From Vigna angularis (Eukaryota > Streptophyta > Magnoliopsida > Fabales > Fabaceae), in assembly GCF_016808095.1 (NCBI RefSeq), contig NC_068970.1:37110630-37174629 (forward strand): a DNA stretch of 64,000 nt. Direction: 5' to 3'. Position numbers and translations under genes: made by a program. Positions 46,608 to 57,343 of the stretch are shown here, piece by piece; position 1 is the stretch's first letter; every line of letters begins with the position of its first letter. The notes under the pieces were generated by a model. It was given only the letters and a program-made list of their open reading frames with translations, was not told the origin of the DNA and did no database searches.

Positions 46608-47610
46608 ACTAGTGCAAAATAGACTTTTTATAGCGACGGTTTATACTTTTTGAAATTCATCAGGTATATAATTTGTTGCGGTGGCAAAATAGTAAATAAG
46701 AGAAACTTTTTTATACCAGTTATACTAAAAAAAGGTATAAAAATAACACGGTGGAAAAATTGTAATAAATGATAAATAATTCTACACCGGTTATACTAAG
46801 AAGAGGTGTAAAAAATAATTTTTTACACCGATTATACTAAAAACTCGTATGGATTCTACCTAACGCCTTCGTTTCTCATTTTCCTTTCTCACTTTCTCAG
46901 TGCACGTCTTCTCTTTTCTCTTAGTTCTCTCCGGCACCTATTCCCCTTTGCTTCATGTCTTCTCTTGGTTCTCTCTGGCGCGTTCTCTTCTCCTTGACAA
47001 GTTCCTTTACATTGAGGGCAGAGTTCAAAACTCTCAATGCCGCGACCCTTTCTGGATCGCCAAATCACTGCTTGTCAAAACCCTCGTGCTCTTGGACCGC
47101 GACTCCTCTAGAAGGGTTAGATCCTTTCTTTTGCTATGTTTGGGCGATTAGGGTTATGCGAAACCACAAGAATGAAGAAGGTGCGTAATCAAGATGATAC
47201 TATGTTGGTGATTGTGAGGGATTAAGAGGATGAAATGTGTTTTGGAAGGGTCTTTCATCGAAACTCAGGTAACAAAGCTCACCTTATAACTCACTTTTAC
47301 ATTGAATCAAATATTATTAATCCACTAGGGTGTTTATAACCATCGTTTGACTTTGTTGCCATCGTCATTTTGATTTCAATGTTTCTTATAATTGCCATAT
47401 TTATACCTAAGCACGTAATACCAAGTATAATTATCAGACTTTTATACCTGTTACAAGCAGAATCGGTGTAAAAAAATAAACTTTTTACACCGGTTCTAGA
47501 ACCGGTGTAAAATATCGAAAACTTTCTATACCCTATGCTTTTATACCTACTCAAAATTCGGTATAAAAAACCTTTTTTAACAGGTATAAAAAACCTTTTT
47601 TGACATAGTG
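46608..47610. mobile_element. Nested non-autonomous CACTA element (1.0 kb), ACCGGTGTAAAA subterminal family
   Basis: Left end CACTAGTGCAAAA; right end inverted CACTATGTCAAAAAA; TSD 'caa' at 46605-46607 and 47611-47613. The arms hold 'ggtataaaa', 'acaccggttata' and 'accggtgtaaaa' words in both orientations. The core (46870-47160) has a leader-like C/T-rich segment and a short frame of 77-83 codons with no known domain. The TIR match is limited to CACTA plus a few bases, but the exact TSD and arms support the call. Confidence 0.88.
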
Positions 47611-49129
47611 CAAGAACAAACTTATCAATCACCCCATTATAAAAAAAAAGAATAACTATTTTTTGCATTTTGTCTTTCATTAGTAGCTCATGTGTTGTGA
47701 TTTGGGGTGATAAAGAAAAAGAATGCTTTACCATTTGGCTTAACGAAATTTTGATATAGGTATCTTATAAAAGAAAAATATAAGAATGTATTAGCAATAT
47801 GATAAGGTGTCAATCTAATAATGAAGTTAATGATAAACTGTACGATATGTTTTACCCTATATATATAGAAATTGTAGTTGCAACTAGCCATGCATAGTTA
47901 GTAACTTCTTCAATAATTTCTACATTAACGATTTCTTTATGATTATCTAGTCCAAATATGTTTTTGTCCATTTGTATTGGAGGAAGTGACTCTGATGGCT
48001 TTAGTTTCATGTATAAAGAGAGACAGTTGCACCATTCAAAAAGATTGGGATGAAACAGTTTACGAAGAGTATGTTGAATGATCATTTTCCCTTGACATTT
48101 CTTTTTAGGTGTGACACATTCATTTGTATTATTCATCTTTTTCTTTTTACGTTGAGTAGAATCCTAAAACATCATTAATTAAACAAGTTAGGCAATAGAT
48201 GAAATATGTTCATAAATATGAATGAATACAATTGTATAACCATACCTCGTCACTAATCTGTATGAAATTCATTGGTCATGCCATAAATGTACCTATTGCT
48301 TGTCCTATTGTCATCATGTCATCATCATCAATTGGTATAGGCAAGGATACATTTGGCTCCACAGCAATATCTATACTAACTTTGACATGTCCCTTAGGTA
48401 GAGGTCTATCATGTAGTGTATCACTTTTAAAATTATGCAATTTTCCATGGACAACCAAGAAAAGTGATGGTAATAAGGTAAACAATTTACAACTTGAGAC
48501 CCCCTACATTATAAAATATAATTATAATACAATCTTCAATGTGACTCATATGAAAGTTTAAAGTAAGTAAATTAAAGTAATAATGAAAGTAATGTAGATA
48601 AGTTAGTTACCTCAGGAAAACTATTTGATGACAATGTGCAACTCCCTTGGCCACTATTAATATTAGCTTCTTCAGTAGTATTTGGTGTGCCATTTTTTCG
48701 AAGTATCTCATTTTCCATTCGTGCAATTCTTTCCGACATGTCTTTCAATTGAGCAGTTAATTTATCATGCTCATGGTGCGAATGACGCTTTCTGGACGAG
48801 AAATAATCTCTATGTTCGACTCCAAATCCCATTCCCCTAACACGACCTGGATACTCTGGGAGACATAAAGCTTGACTCAGAATGTCGGAGTGATGATTAC
48901 TCATCTCTTCTAAACTATTTTGTGACAATTGAACCTAAACAAGAACCAAACATATCACATTTATTCTCATCATTTCACACACACAAATATAATATGAAAA
49001 CATATTACTTACACATTTGTCCCAAACTTGCTGAGTTTCTTCGTTTTTAATTGCCCCGCTTTTGTTCACACGACCATGCTTCCACAATTCTTGACGGAGA
49101 ATGTTATTAACATTTGATCCCAATTCCTT

Positions 49130-50925
49130 TATCTAATTATTGTGAAAATAGATCAAATTAGTTAGAAAATTTCAATAACTGAAAAAAGATCAAATTAGTT
49201 AGGCCTTGTTTGGTCAAAAACACAATATTCCTTCAACATACACAAAATAACAATCTGACACCTTAATTTATTCTTACGAGTCCATAACACAACTTATGTA
49301 GTTATGTATTACTAAATCTGCCACATAAACTAGAAGATTAAGGTATAAATAAATGCCTATTGACTTCCTAATAGAGATTTATAACTGTTTAAATCAAATG
49401 TTGGCCTATCATATTCTACCATTCACTTGGAACTAATTCTCATTGCAAATAACTTGGGGCTTTTGCAACATGTGGATAATATTCAGGTTCCAACAAAATG
49501 GAAATCAGCCCATTCTAAAACTTGAAAGGAAATATCATGGACAAAAAAACAATTTCAGGTGATACATTTCTACTGGTGCTGCAATTGATTCAGATTTTTT
49601 AAGTGATTTTCTAAACTAGAGTAACTATAGGGTGGACTAGGGAGGATCACAACTGTTATCGAGGTAAATTATTTATCACTTATATGTAAATTTCGAAAGG
49701 AAAAAACAAGCAAAATAAAACGCTAATCTTCTACCATTTATTTTACAAGCAAAATAAAACTTTGATTCAAAATCAAGGCTTGCTTGTCTTTCTAAGATTT
49801 CTTGTTTATAAAATAGCTAAGCAATCCATATAAAAGTTAGCTCATTCTTCTTAGAGTATATCAATACAATCAGTCCAACAGTTTTGAAACACCATAAAAG
49901 AGCATCAGAGTTGCACATTAGTTATCTTTCAATGTCAAATCACATTAGTTGCAACATTACACTCATTAACCGATTTCAATTTTACCTAACTATTATCAAC
50001 CAATAATTTAATTGTCAAAACTAATACCAAACAAATTTGAACAATCCAAAAATAGTTTCATACCAAATATATGTAAACTGGAATGCATTCAACATATCCT
50101 ATGCATTCTATAAAAAATATTTATCATGCCAAACACCAACACTCATCAATCAGACATTTAAACTCATTGCATACTCCCTAAGTACTTATATATTCTACCA
50201 CTCATCCAGTCTCTTTTCTTTAAAGTCTTAGGTTAGAGTACAACTTAAATCGATTGACACATTACTCATAACATGTAATCACAACTTTCACAGGTATTAC
50301 TCTCAATTACCATTCAATTTTTTTTCTTTATATATATATATATATTAGTCTACTAAATTAGTTTCTTAAGTCATTATTCATAAGCACGAGTTAATCAGAC
50401 TATAAACAATGGATCTACTAGCTTATGCTCACTCTTTATAAACATAACATTTAACAATTAAAAAAAATGACATATATAATCACAATGAACATACTAGCTT
50501 CTACTCACTCTTTATAAATCGTGAAAGTCAATTTCAAGATTCAAGATGGAGGGGCCGCCTTGCTTTTAAGTTCTTAATATAATCAGCAAGCACTAAGTGA
50601 TTCTAAAATGCCATATAGTTATGTTGTTCCTATCATTATAACAATGTAGTATAAACTTGATGATTCAAAATAATCACAGAACATGACTTATTTGAACAAC
50701 CCAAAAGATTCAATCACATACTTATTTTACAACAAAAGTATATACATTTCAGTATTCATACATGCCACCTTAATAAAAATTAAGGTATGTTGATGTGACC
50801 ATACACCTCGAACAAGCAAGTCAATTACCCACCGATGTGGTATCCAATTGATTCAACCTAATTGTTGATAAAAACTAAGAGAGTACGTTCACAATTCAAT
50901 CACATAATCTGAAATGATAAACTGA
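49130..50925. other. Long intron-like gap in the older CACTA gene
   Basis: 1.8 kb of AT-rich sequence between two recognisable exons, with no frame of interest. 'ggccttgtttggtcaaaaac' at 49203 resembles the start of a hAT-type MITE, but no inverted partner was found. Confidence 0.4.
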
Positions 50926-51546
50926 CTTACCATATCTTGTTCTATTCGGCCATACCCCTTACGAGAGTCCCTATAAGGGTACTTGGAGCTTGATGCTCTT
51001 TCCTTATTTTGTATGTTTTTTTCCTAAAATGAAAGATAGTAAACAAATCATATGCTCAAGAATTAAGGGATAAATATATTATATATAGATAGTATACATT
51101 ATCTTGAAAGTTTTATCCATACGTTTTGCAATAAACTGTCTCCAAATGTCCTTACTAATAATTGATGCATACTTCGCAGGAGGTTGATTAGGAGGATTCT
51201 CTAAATAATCTCCATTGTCATCCTGTAGATATTTATGGGCCAAGGAAGTCCTAAAACTCCAAAGCAACAACCCTGCCTTCCTTAATACAAATGTCTTGCG
51301 ACATGTATCTACATTGAAAGTTAGCTGTCCAAAAAAAATACTTAGAAAAAAACCAGTGTAAGAGAAGACTTGAAAATTTGGACCATTGACTAACCATCTC
51401 AATCTGTCATAAATTAAAGAGGATTTCACATTTGTATGATTTGCATAATCGATTGCATGCACTGTTTAATCTATTAAATTTGAAACATATGTAAAAGTGT
51501 TAAGGCAAAAGGAAAAGCTTAACAGATTACATTAATTGCATAATCA

Positions 51547-52211
51547 TTAAATTGCGTCAGGATTTGAAAATGTTATAAATAGACGTCTTGCGCGTTGTTT
51601 CAATATAATTAAAAGAACATGCACTTTCATAACTAACTTATTTATTGAGTATTTATTGCAAGAGCGTTTTAGAACAAGTCTTGAAGAATCAAAGATCACA
51701 TTTGAGCTATTCAAAAAGATTCTTGCAAGAAAGTTGTGTTGAAACATTACTGATCATATCTGCACTTCTGGTGTATTATTTGAGGATCAGTGTCTACATT
51801 GCAATCAAGAAGATTGTGTTCCTATTGTTGTTAGCTAGGAGGAGAACCGTAGTGTTCTGCATTGAGAGTTGGGATTGCTCTCCAGGTGTACAGAAAGTTG
51901 GGATTGCTTTCTGGGTTTGTGAGATTGTGAGGTGTTCACATCTTGTACTGTAAGTGATATTGAGTGGGAAAGGAAAGTGCATTGAGAGGGGATATCTCTG
52001 CATTCTTGCTTGTAAACTCTATCATTATAGTTGTTCCCTTCAACTAAGGTTGTTGAAGGAAGACTGAATGTAGGCTTGGCCGAACCAGTATAAATCTTTG
52101 TGTTGATCTTTATATCCTTTCTGTTTTATTGTTGATTCATATACTTGTGATATTGATTTCAAGAAAACTCAAAGAGATCTTTGTGTTGATCTTTATATCC
52201 TTTCTTTAACA
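51547..52211 (+). mobile_element. copia-type LTR (partial)
   Basis: Contains 'gttataaatagacgtcttg', the 'gaagactgaatgtaggcttggccgaacc' kind of phrase typical of plant SIRE-like LTR 3' halves, a duplicated 'tttgtgttgatctttatatc' segment (about 52096 and 52180), and ends 'tttaaca'. No TSD or adjoining PBS was identified, and the left end is uncertain. Confidence 0.5.
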
Positions 52212-52214
52212 AAC

Positions 52215-52440
52215 ATTCATAGGTGTACAAGAGAAAAGTAGAAGAATTTATACAATTTGCAAAACATAATATCGATAGTAGAGATAATGGAGTAAATATT
52301 CGGTATCCTTGTGTTAATTGTTTGAAAAATAGAAGACTGGATCTTATCAAAATTGGGGAGCGTCTTCTTTGTTATCACTTTCTCCGAAATTATACAATAT
52401 GAACATGACAAGATGAATTATACAATGTCACTGATATTTA
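52215..52440 (+). pseudogene. TNP2-type transposase N-terminal fragment
   Basis: The plus-strand frame reads 'KVEEFIQFAKHNI', 'VNIRYPCVNCLKNRRL' and 'CYHFLRNYTI*T*QDE'. This aligns with the Transposase-associated domain of the large element ('QFLQYVEQNA', 'FCPCVRC', 'YTVWTWHGE'). Both tryptophan positions of the WTW motif are TGA stops. It lies in the opposite orientation to the Ulp1 exons at 44780-51470 and may come from the same old CACTA after rearrangement, or from another copy. Confidence 0.75.
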
Positions 52441-52764
52441 CTTATGGTATCCTTGATTGATCACAATATTTCATGATTTGACTCATTGCACAAGAATATT
52501 CCTCTATTTAAAACAAATAATGGATTGGTAAGTAACATTAATTTATACTTATAATTTTTGGGCATACCTTTTTTTATTTGTGTTTACTATAGATATAACA
52601 TTTTGAAGGAGCGACCAAGTGTAACATTTCAAAAGCTTACATGACTGCATCTCAAGATTATTAATTTAGAACATATACATTACTTACTTGTTTTTTATTG
52701 TAAATGGGAGGGTATGAGTGTGACTATTATGTCATACAATAGATTAAAATCATTATACTAACTA

Positions 52765-53620
52765 CTTGTTATTCTACCTCTTCTACATTTTTTAGCCCAA
52801 AAGCCAATGCAAAACCTTTGAACCTTAAAGAAAACTTTCTCATTCCTAGAACCTTAAGCAATGAAAAATCCTTGACCTCCTTACCTTGAGTTGAGTAGAG
52901 CATTCATTTCTGGTATAGGAGAATGATTTAAGTTTGGGGTAGTTGAGGAGATCGTGTTATAAAGGAGCATTGAGAAAAACAAAAAGAAGCAAGATAAAGA
53001 AAGAAAAAGAAGGAAGAAGAACAAGATAAAGAAAAAGAATTCAATGAATGAAAGTTGGAAAATGAGTTGGGAATTGGTTACAATTGAATTGAAGCAAAAT
53101 AGAGATTTATGTTATCATGTTTTGATTTGTCTGCTCTTAGCTCAAGGTGCATTGTATCTAGAAAAACCAAATTTCCTTCTTCACCTTGAAACAATACAAA
53201 CCATGAAAGTCCTTGTGATGTTAACTTGCATGTGAATGTGTTTATGTTGGTTGAAACAAATGACAAAGTTGATTTGTGTGTCATTGTGATAATAGAATGA
53301 AAGACACACATCCTTATACACCAGTAAGCTTGAGTGAAACACTTTCGTTGGTGAGGAAAGGTTTCATGCATTTAAAGAAAACATTTTGCCATGTTTATTG
53401 ATCCCTCATAAAGCCTTTGCATTTTTCTTGTAAATCTTTGCTCTGTGAGCACCATAGTTGAAGCTTGAGTTGCTAAAGCCTCATTATCTCTTGATTGATC
53501 TTTCCACGATGAGCAAACATGATTGATTAACTTGTTTTAATTGAAATTGCTTTCTTGAGTTGCTTGACCATTGTAGTTGGGTTGTTTTGTCTAAGCCAAG
53601 TTAGCATTGAGAATATTTTT
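52765..53620 (+). mobile_element. Gypsy 3' internal fragment, second copy
   Basis: Matches 1920-2720 over most of its length ('aagccaatgcaaaacctttgaacc', 'ctttgaaccttaaagaaaac', 'acacacatccttatacacc', 'gaccattgtagttggg'). It breaks off before the polypurine tract and LTR, so it is a truncated relic of the same family. Confidence 0.85.
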
Positions 53621-54154
53621 AATATAGAGTTTAGTGCTTGCATTTAATATCCTAGACGGTTCAAATATCATATGTTATTTTGTTTAGTCACTTTGTTAAA
53701 CTTCAAAACTATGTTTGTTTAGACGATCTAATCTTAACATGTAGCGTTTAGACGATCTTATCTTAACAGTATTTGTATTATTAATAATACGACGCAACAA
53801 AAATTAACTATAGGAATAATAGGTTTTGTACAAAAAAAACAATATTGATTCACAATTTTTAAAATATAACACTTTGAAAATAGAGTTAATTGAAACCCAT
53901 TCTCCTAGCTGAGTTCTTTGTAATATTCAATTGTTGTTTTCATGCATTAGGAATTCATATCAACAAGGGTTTATTAGCTCTTGGAAATTTAATAAGCGCA
54001 TTTGGACATGAAAAAAAAGAAAAGAAGGAACACATGTGCTATATCGTGATCGCAAGTTAATGCACCTATTTTAGGTTAATAAATACAAGTAGTAATTCTT
54101 ATATTCGGTGCATCTTTCTTGTCTATTGTATGATTTACATAATGATGTGAAATA
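53621..54154. other. Short AT-rich spacer
   Basis: No gene. 'gtttagacgatct' words occur twice near 53720-53760 and resemble 10740-10790. Confidence 0.3.
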
Positions 54155-54768
54155 TGTTGGGTCTATTGAGGAGGAGGTTCCCTGTGGGTTACACAAACAC
54201 CAATAACATCTGAGCCAACTATATAAGGGATCGACACCACTCTTTACCCAAAACCTTAAGACAATGGGTTAATGGGTCTTTCATCTTTATATACTGCTCT
54301 ACTTTCTCATTTTTATCCAATGTGGGACTTGGACTCACACTTGGATTCCCAACATCTCCCCCTCAAGGGTGAGTCCTTTTCACATAGGTACATTCCCCCT
54401 CCAGCGGAAGCATTCCCTACCAATCACAACCACGAGTAGCCCTTTGCAACCACCATATCTTAATGGAACTTGCTTACCTGAATACCCTTTTGCCAGGATG
54501 ACTTTCGGTATAAGGATCATTTTACTCGTCCGAGCCGATCACCAAGACAAATCATCGGCTCTGATACCACTGTTGGGTCTATCGAGGAGGAGGTTCCATG
54601 TGGGTTACACAAACACCAATAACATCTGAGCCAACTATATAAGGGATCGATATCACTCTTTACCCAAAACCTTAAGGCAATGGGTTAATGGGTCTTTCAT
54701 CTTTATATACTGCTCTACTTTCTCATTTTTATCCAATGTGGGACTTGGACTCACTTGGATTCCCAACA
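54155..54768 (-). mobile_element. TRIM (terminal-repeat retrotransposon in miniature), 614 bp
   Basis: Two LTRs of about 200 bp (54155-54354 and 54571-54768) differ by roughly six substitutions and one 2-bp gap. They start TGTTGGG and end CCCAACA. The 216-bp interior has no gene. It carries a tRNA-Met-type primer-binding site on the minus strand next to the right LTR (inverted 'gctctgatacca', 54558-54569) and a 'tctccccctcaagg' (inverted polypurine) next to the left LTR. Orientation is therefore minus. No clean TSD is seen. Confidence 0.92.
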
Positions 54769-54774
54769 TCAAAT

Positions 54775-55114
54775 TATTGGGAAAAATGTGACCCACACAA
54801 ATAATAATACTCTTCAATTCACTGGGTTACTTTTCATTGAACCTTGGTAACCTTTAAATAGGTGCAAATAGGGCCTTGGGCCAAGTACAAATAATAAAAA
54901 GTAACAATAGAATATCAACTAACTTAAAATAAAATCTACTTAATCTATCTTTATCTTATATCAATAAAATAAAATAATACTCTCCTAAATAAAAGGAAAA
55001 TCAAAACTACCAATATCTATTTTATCTTTATCAAAATCAAACCAAATATTACTAAACCCAAAAGTAATAAAATAAGATTTTAAGGAATCCCTAAAATTTA
55101 AGTTTATCCCAACA
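54775..55114 (-). repeat. Left LTR of the gag-only copia element
   Basis: About 340 bp matching 56949-57285 closely. Its first bases are 'tattggg' where the other copy has 'tgttggg', so the terminal TG has been lost. It ends 'tatcccaaca' and is followed by the inverted polypurine 'aactcccccataaac'. Confidence 0.9.
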
Positions 55115-55129
55115 AACTCCCCCATAAAC

Positions 55130-56840
55130 TTAAATTCTTCCTTCCTTCATTCGGCTTTCCATGTGTATCATCCCACTCCAGGTTTGCATCTTCTCTCCAA
55201 GATTTTCAGCTCTAGTTCATACAACCGGTTCTTCTTTGCTTTTACCTGGGTTGTTAGACGACCATGCTTATCCTCTAAATACAATACCTGGTCCTTCATA
55301 AAAACCGAATTACTTCAATTATCTGACCCATGCTTAAAATATTTCTCTTCAGCTCCGGAACATAATAAACATCCCTAATCTTTCCAACTCGTCCATTCTT
55401 CTACATATGTCGAATTGTTCCATGCCCTTTCACAGTCACCTTGGAGTCATCTTCGAAAGACATAAATTTGGCCTCCACCTTAGTGAGTTTATAAAAAAAG
55501 TTCTTGTTTCCACACATATGATTGTTTGCCCCAGTATCTAGATACCATACCGAGTTGGTAGAAATCTCATCAGCCTTCATCTCTTCTTCATCTTCTTCTT
55601 CCTTATTTTTATCTGGTTCATGAATGTTATATGCTTTCTCTTCCTTTTCAAGAGTCGCCTTCTTCAGCTCCTCAAGCTCAACCCTCTGTTCATCTAGAAG
55701 CCTCCCTATCCACTGAATCTCTTCATCTTTTTGTTTGAGTTCTTTCTCTAGATTTTCCTTCTCCACAATTGTTGCATCCTTTACCGAGATCACTTCATCC
55801 ATTGTTGGGATCGGGCTCTCCATGTTCATTGCATTCGAGCTCTTTGCCATCAACAGGATTCCACACTCTTCTTCAACATCTTCAATAAGGAGATTTGTCT
55901 CCCCCTTTGTCTCGGTCTTGCAATACTTTGCAATATGGCCTACCTTACCACAATTGTAGCACTTGCTTGATCTACACTCATTTGCATAGTGGCCATACTT
56001 GCCACACTTAAAACATTCAACTCCTGACCGATCTCCTCGACCTTTCCCTTGTCCTCGGTCATGCCAATTCTGCTGACCGGTTTGCTCTTCATCATCATTC
56101 TCAAAATTACCTCGGCCACGTCAACCTCATTCTCCCCCTCTGCCGCCAGGACCTCGGCTCTGAGTAATCCGAGATTTATTCGAGTCAAACTGTACCTGTA
56201 GTAATTGATCGTTGGGTTCCCTCTTTTTCTTTTTCTTCCTCAATTCGTGGGCTTTTAATGACCCAGCTAACTCCTCCATAGTGAGAGTTGACAAATCCTT
56301 TGTCTGTTCAATAGCGACCACGATACTTTCAAAATCATCTGTCAGATTTCTCAAGATCTTTTCCGCAACCCGATTAGGAGGAACCTCTTCTCCGTTCATT
56401 TCAAGTTGGTTGGTCATCTTCTGCACTCGAGTTATAAACTCGGCAACTCCCTCATTTTCATCCATCTCCATATGTTCAAACTCTCTTTTGAGAGCTTGTA
56501 CTCAGACCTACATCACACGGGTATCTACTTTGTATGCCACCTTCAGAATTTTCCATGCTTCTTTTGCTGACTTTGCATTAGCTATTTTCTCGAATCTAGA
56601 TTCATCCACTGCATTATACAGAAAGTACAAAGTCGATCTGTCTTTCACTCGTGTCTTTTTTAATGCAGCAATCTGGTTCACTGTCTGATGCTCATCATCC
56701 GCGAGTTCATTGTACCTGTCCTCCACTATGTCCCACACATCTTGGGATCCAAGAAGAACCTTCATCTACAAAGACCAATTCTCGTAATTGGTATTTTTCG
56801 GCAATTGTGGCACACTCATCCCATTGACTACCTTTGTCAT
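55130..56840 (-). pseudogene. copia gag-protease polyprotein with in-frame stops
   Basis: One continuous minus-strand frame from 'MSVPQLPKNTNYENW' (about 56819) through the UBN2/DUF4219-type gag ('MKVLLGSQDVWDIVEDRYNE', 'AKEAWKILKVAYK', 'EMDENEGVAEFITRVQKMTN'), two CCHC knuckles ('CFKCGKYGHYANEC', 'CYNCGKVGHIAKYC' near 56020-55930), an acidic coiled-coil-like linker and the protease site 'VWYLDTGANNHMCG' (about 55555-55515), to 'VYYVPELKRNILSMGQ'. Five in-frame stops break it before the protease region, and one more follows 'GTIRHM'. The frame itself is not shifted. Confidence 0.85.
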
Positions 56841-56948
56841 CCCTCTCAGAAAAAAAATCAAGCACTCACTTTTTCTCTCACGATGTTTGACTCTCTCATC
56901 TCTCTCTTTCTCTCTCTCGGTACTCAGAGCATAAAGCTCTGATACCAC

Positions 56949-57343
56949 TGTTGGGAAAAACGTGACCCACACAAATAATAATACTCTTTAATTCACTAGG
57001 GTTACTTTTCATTGAACATTGACAACCTTTAAATAGGTGCAAATAGGGCTTTGGACCAAGTACAAATAATAAAAACTAACAATAGAATATCAACTAACTT
57101 AAAATAAAATCTACTTAATCTATCTCTATCTTATATCAATAAAATAAAATAATATTCTCCTAAATAAAAGGAAAATCATAACTACCTATATCTAATTTAT
57201 CTTTATCAAAATCAAACCAAATATTACTAAACCCAAAAGTAATAAAATAAAATTTTAATGAATCTCTAAAATTTAAGTTTATCCCAAAAGTAATAAAATA
57301 AGATTTTAATGAATCTCTAAAATTTAAGTTTATCCCAATAACA
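56949..57343 (-). repeat. Right (5') LTR of the gag-only copia element
   Basis: Starts 'tgttgggaaaaacgtgaccc'. Longer than its partner because a 51-bp block (57235-57285) is tandemly duplicated at 57286-57336. The end reads 'atcccaataaca' instead of 'atcccaaca'. Confidence 0.85.

Larger units (their letters stand above)
44780..51470 (-). pseudogene. Ulp1-like / Transposase_24-like CACTA gene, interrupted copy
   Basis: From the right on the minus strand: 'DTCRKTFVLRKAGLLLWSF' and 'DIWRQFIAKRMDKTFK' (51330-51100); 'SSKYPYRDSRKGYGRIEQDM' (51023-50937); 'NNILRQELWKHGRVNKSGAI' (49123-49020); 'LPEYPGRVRGMGFGVEHRDY' (48870-48810); 'IGQAIGTFMAWPMNF' (near 48280); 'LFGLDNHKEI'-type sequence (48136-47852); the His motif 'SQHWVLLGINLKLEIIHYL' (46500-46440); 'TRNMVSKSKSNNIKWTTIK' (46260-46205); the Cys motif 'RQPNDNDCGYYVCQYMKEI' (44890-44830). 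Both Ulp1 catalytic motifs are still readable. The gene is split by two transposons and by long intron-like gaps, so it is treated as broken. Confidence 0.75.
44067..51475 (-). mobile_element. Older, large CACTA element, only the left end defined, hosting two nested CACTA insertions
   Basis: The left end CACTACTACAAAAAA is followed by an array of 'agcgctatctat' and 'atagatagcgct' words (44085-44300). The interior is exon-like pieces of a Ulp1/Transposase_24 gene on the minus strand in the same order as in the intact element at 14526-23094. Elements at 45179-46114 and 46608-47610 interrupt it. No matching right TIR or right subterminal array was found by eye, so the right end is probably lost; 51475 marks only the last recognisable exon. 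Confidence 0.7.
54775..57343 (-). mobile_element. Non-autonomous Ty1/copia element carrying gag and protease only
   Basis: LTRs at 54775-55114 and 56949-57343 flank a 1.8-kb interior. On the minus strand the right LTR is followed by a tRNA-Met-type PBS (inverted 'ctctgataccac', 56937-56948), then gag, two zinc knuckles, a protease motif and a short post-protease region, then at once the polypurine tract. Integrase, reverse transcriptase and RNase H are absent, so mobility would need another element's enzymes. Confidence 0.9.

Noticed and set aside
49203..49240. hAT-like MITE start 'ggccttgtttggtc'
   Set aside because: No inverted partner and no 8-bp TSD could be found nearby.
54555..54572. 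tRNA-Met-like string
   Set aside because: It is a primer-binding site between LTR and interior of the TRIM; no cloverleaf sequence surrounds it. The same holds for 56937-56948.
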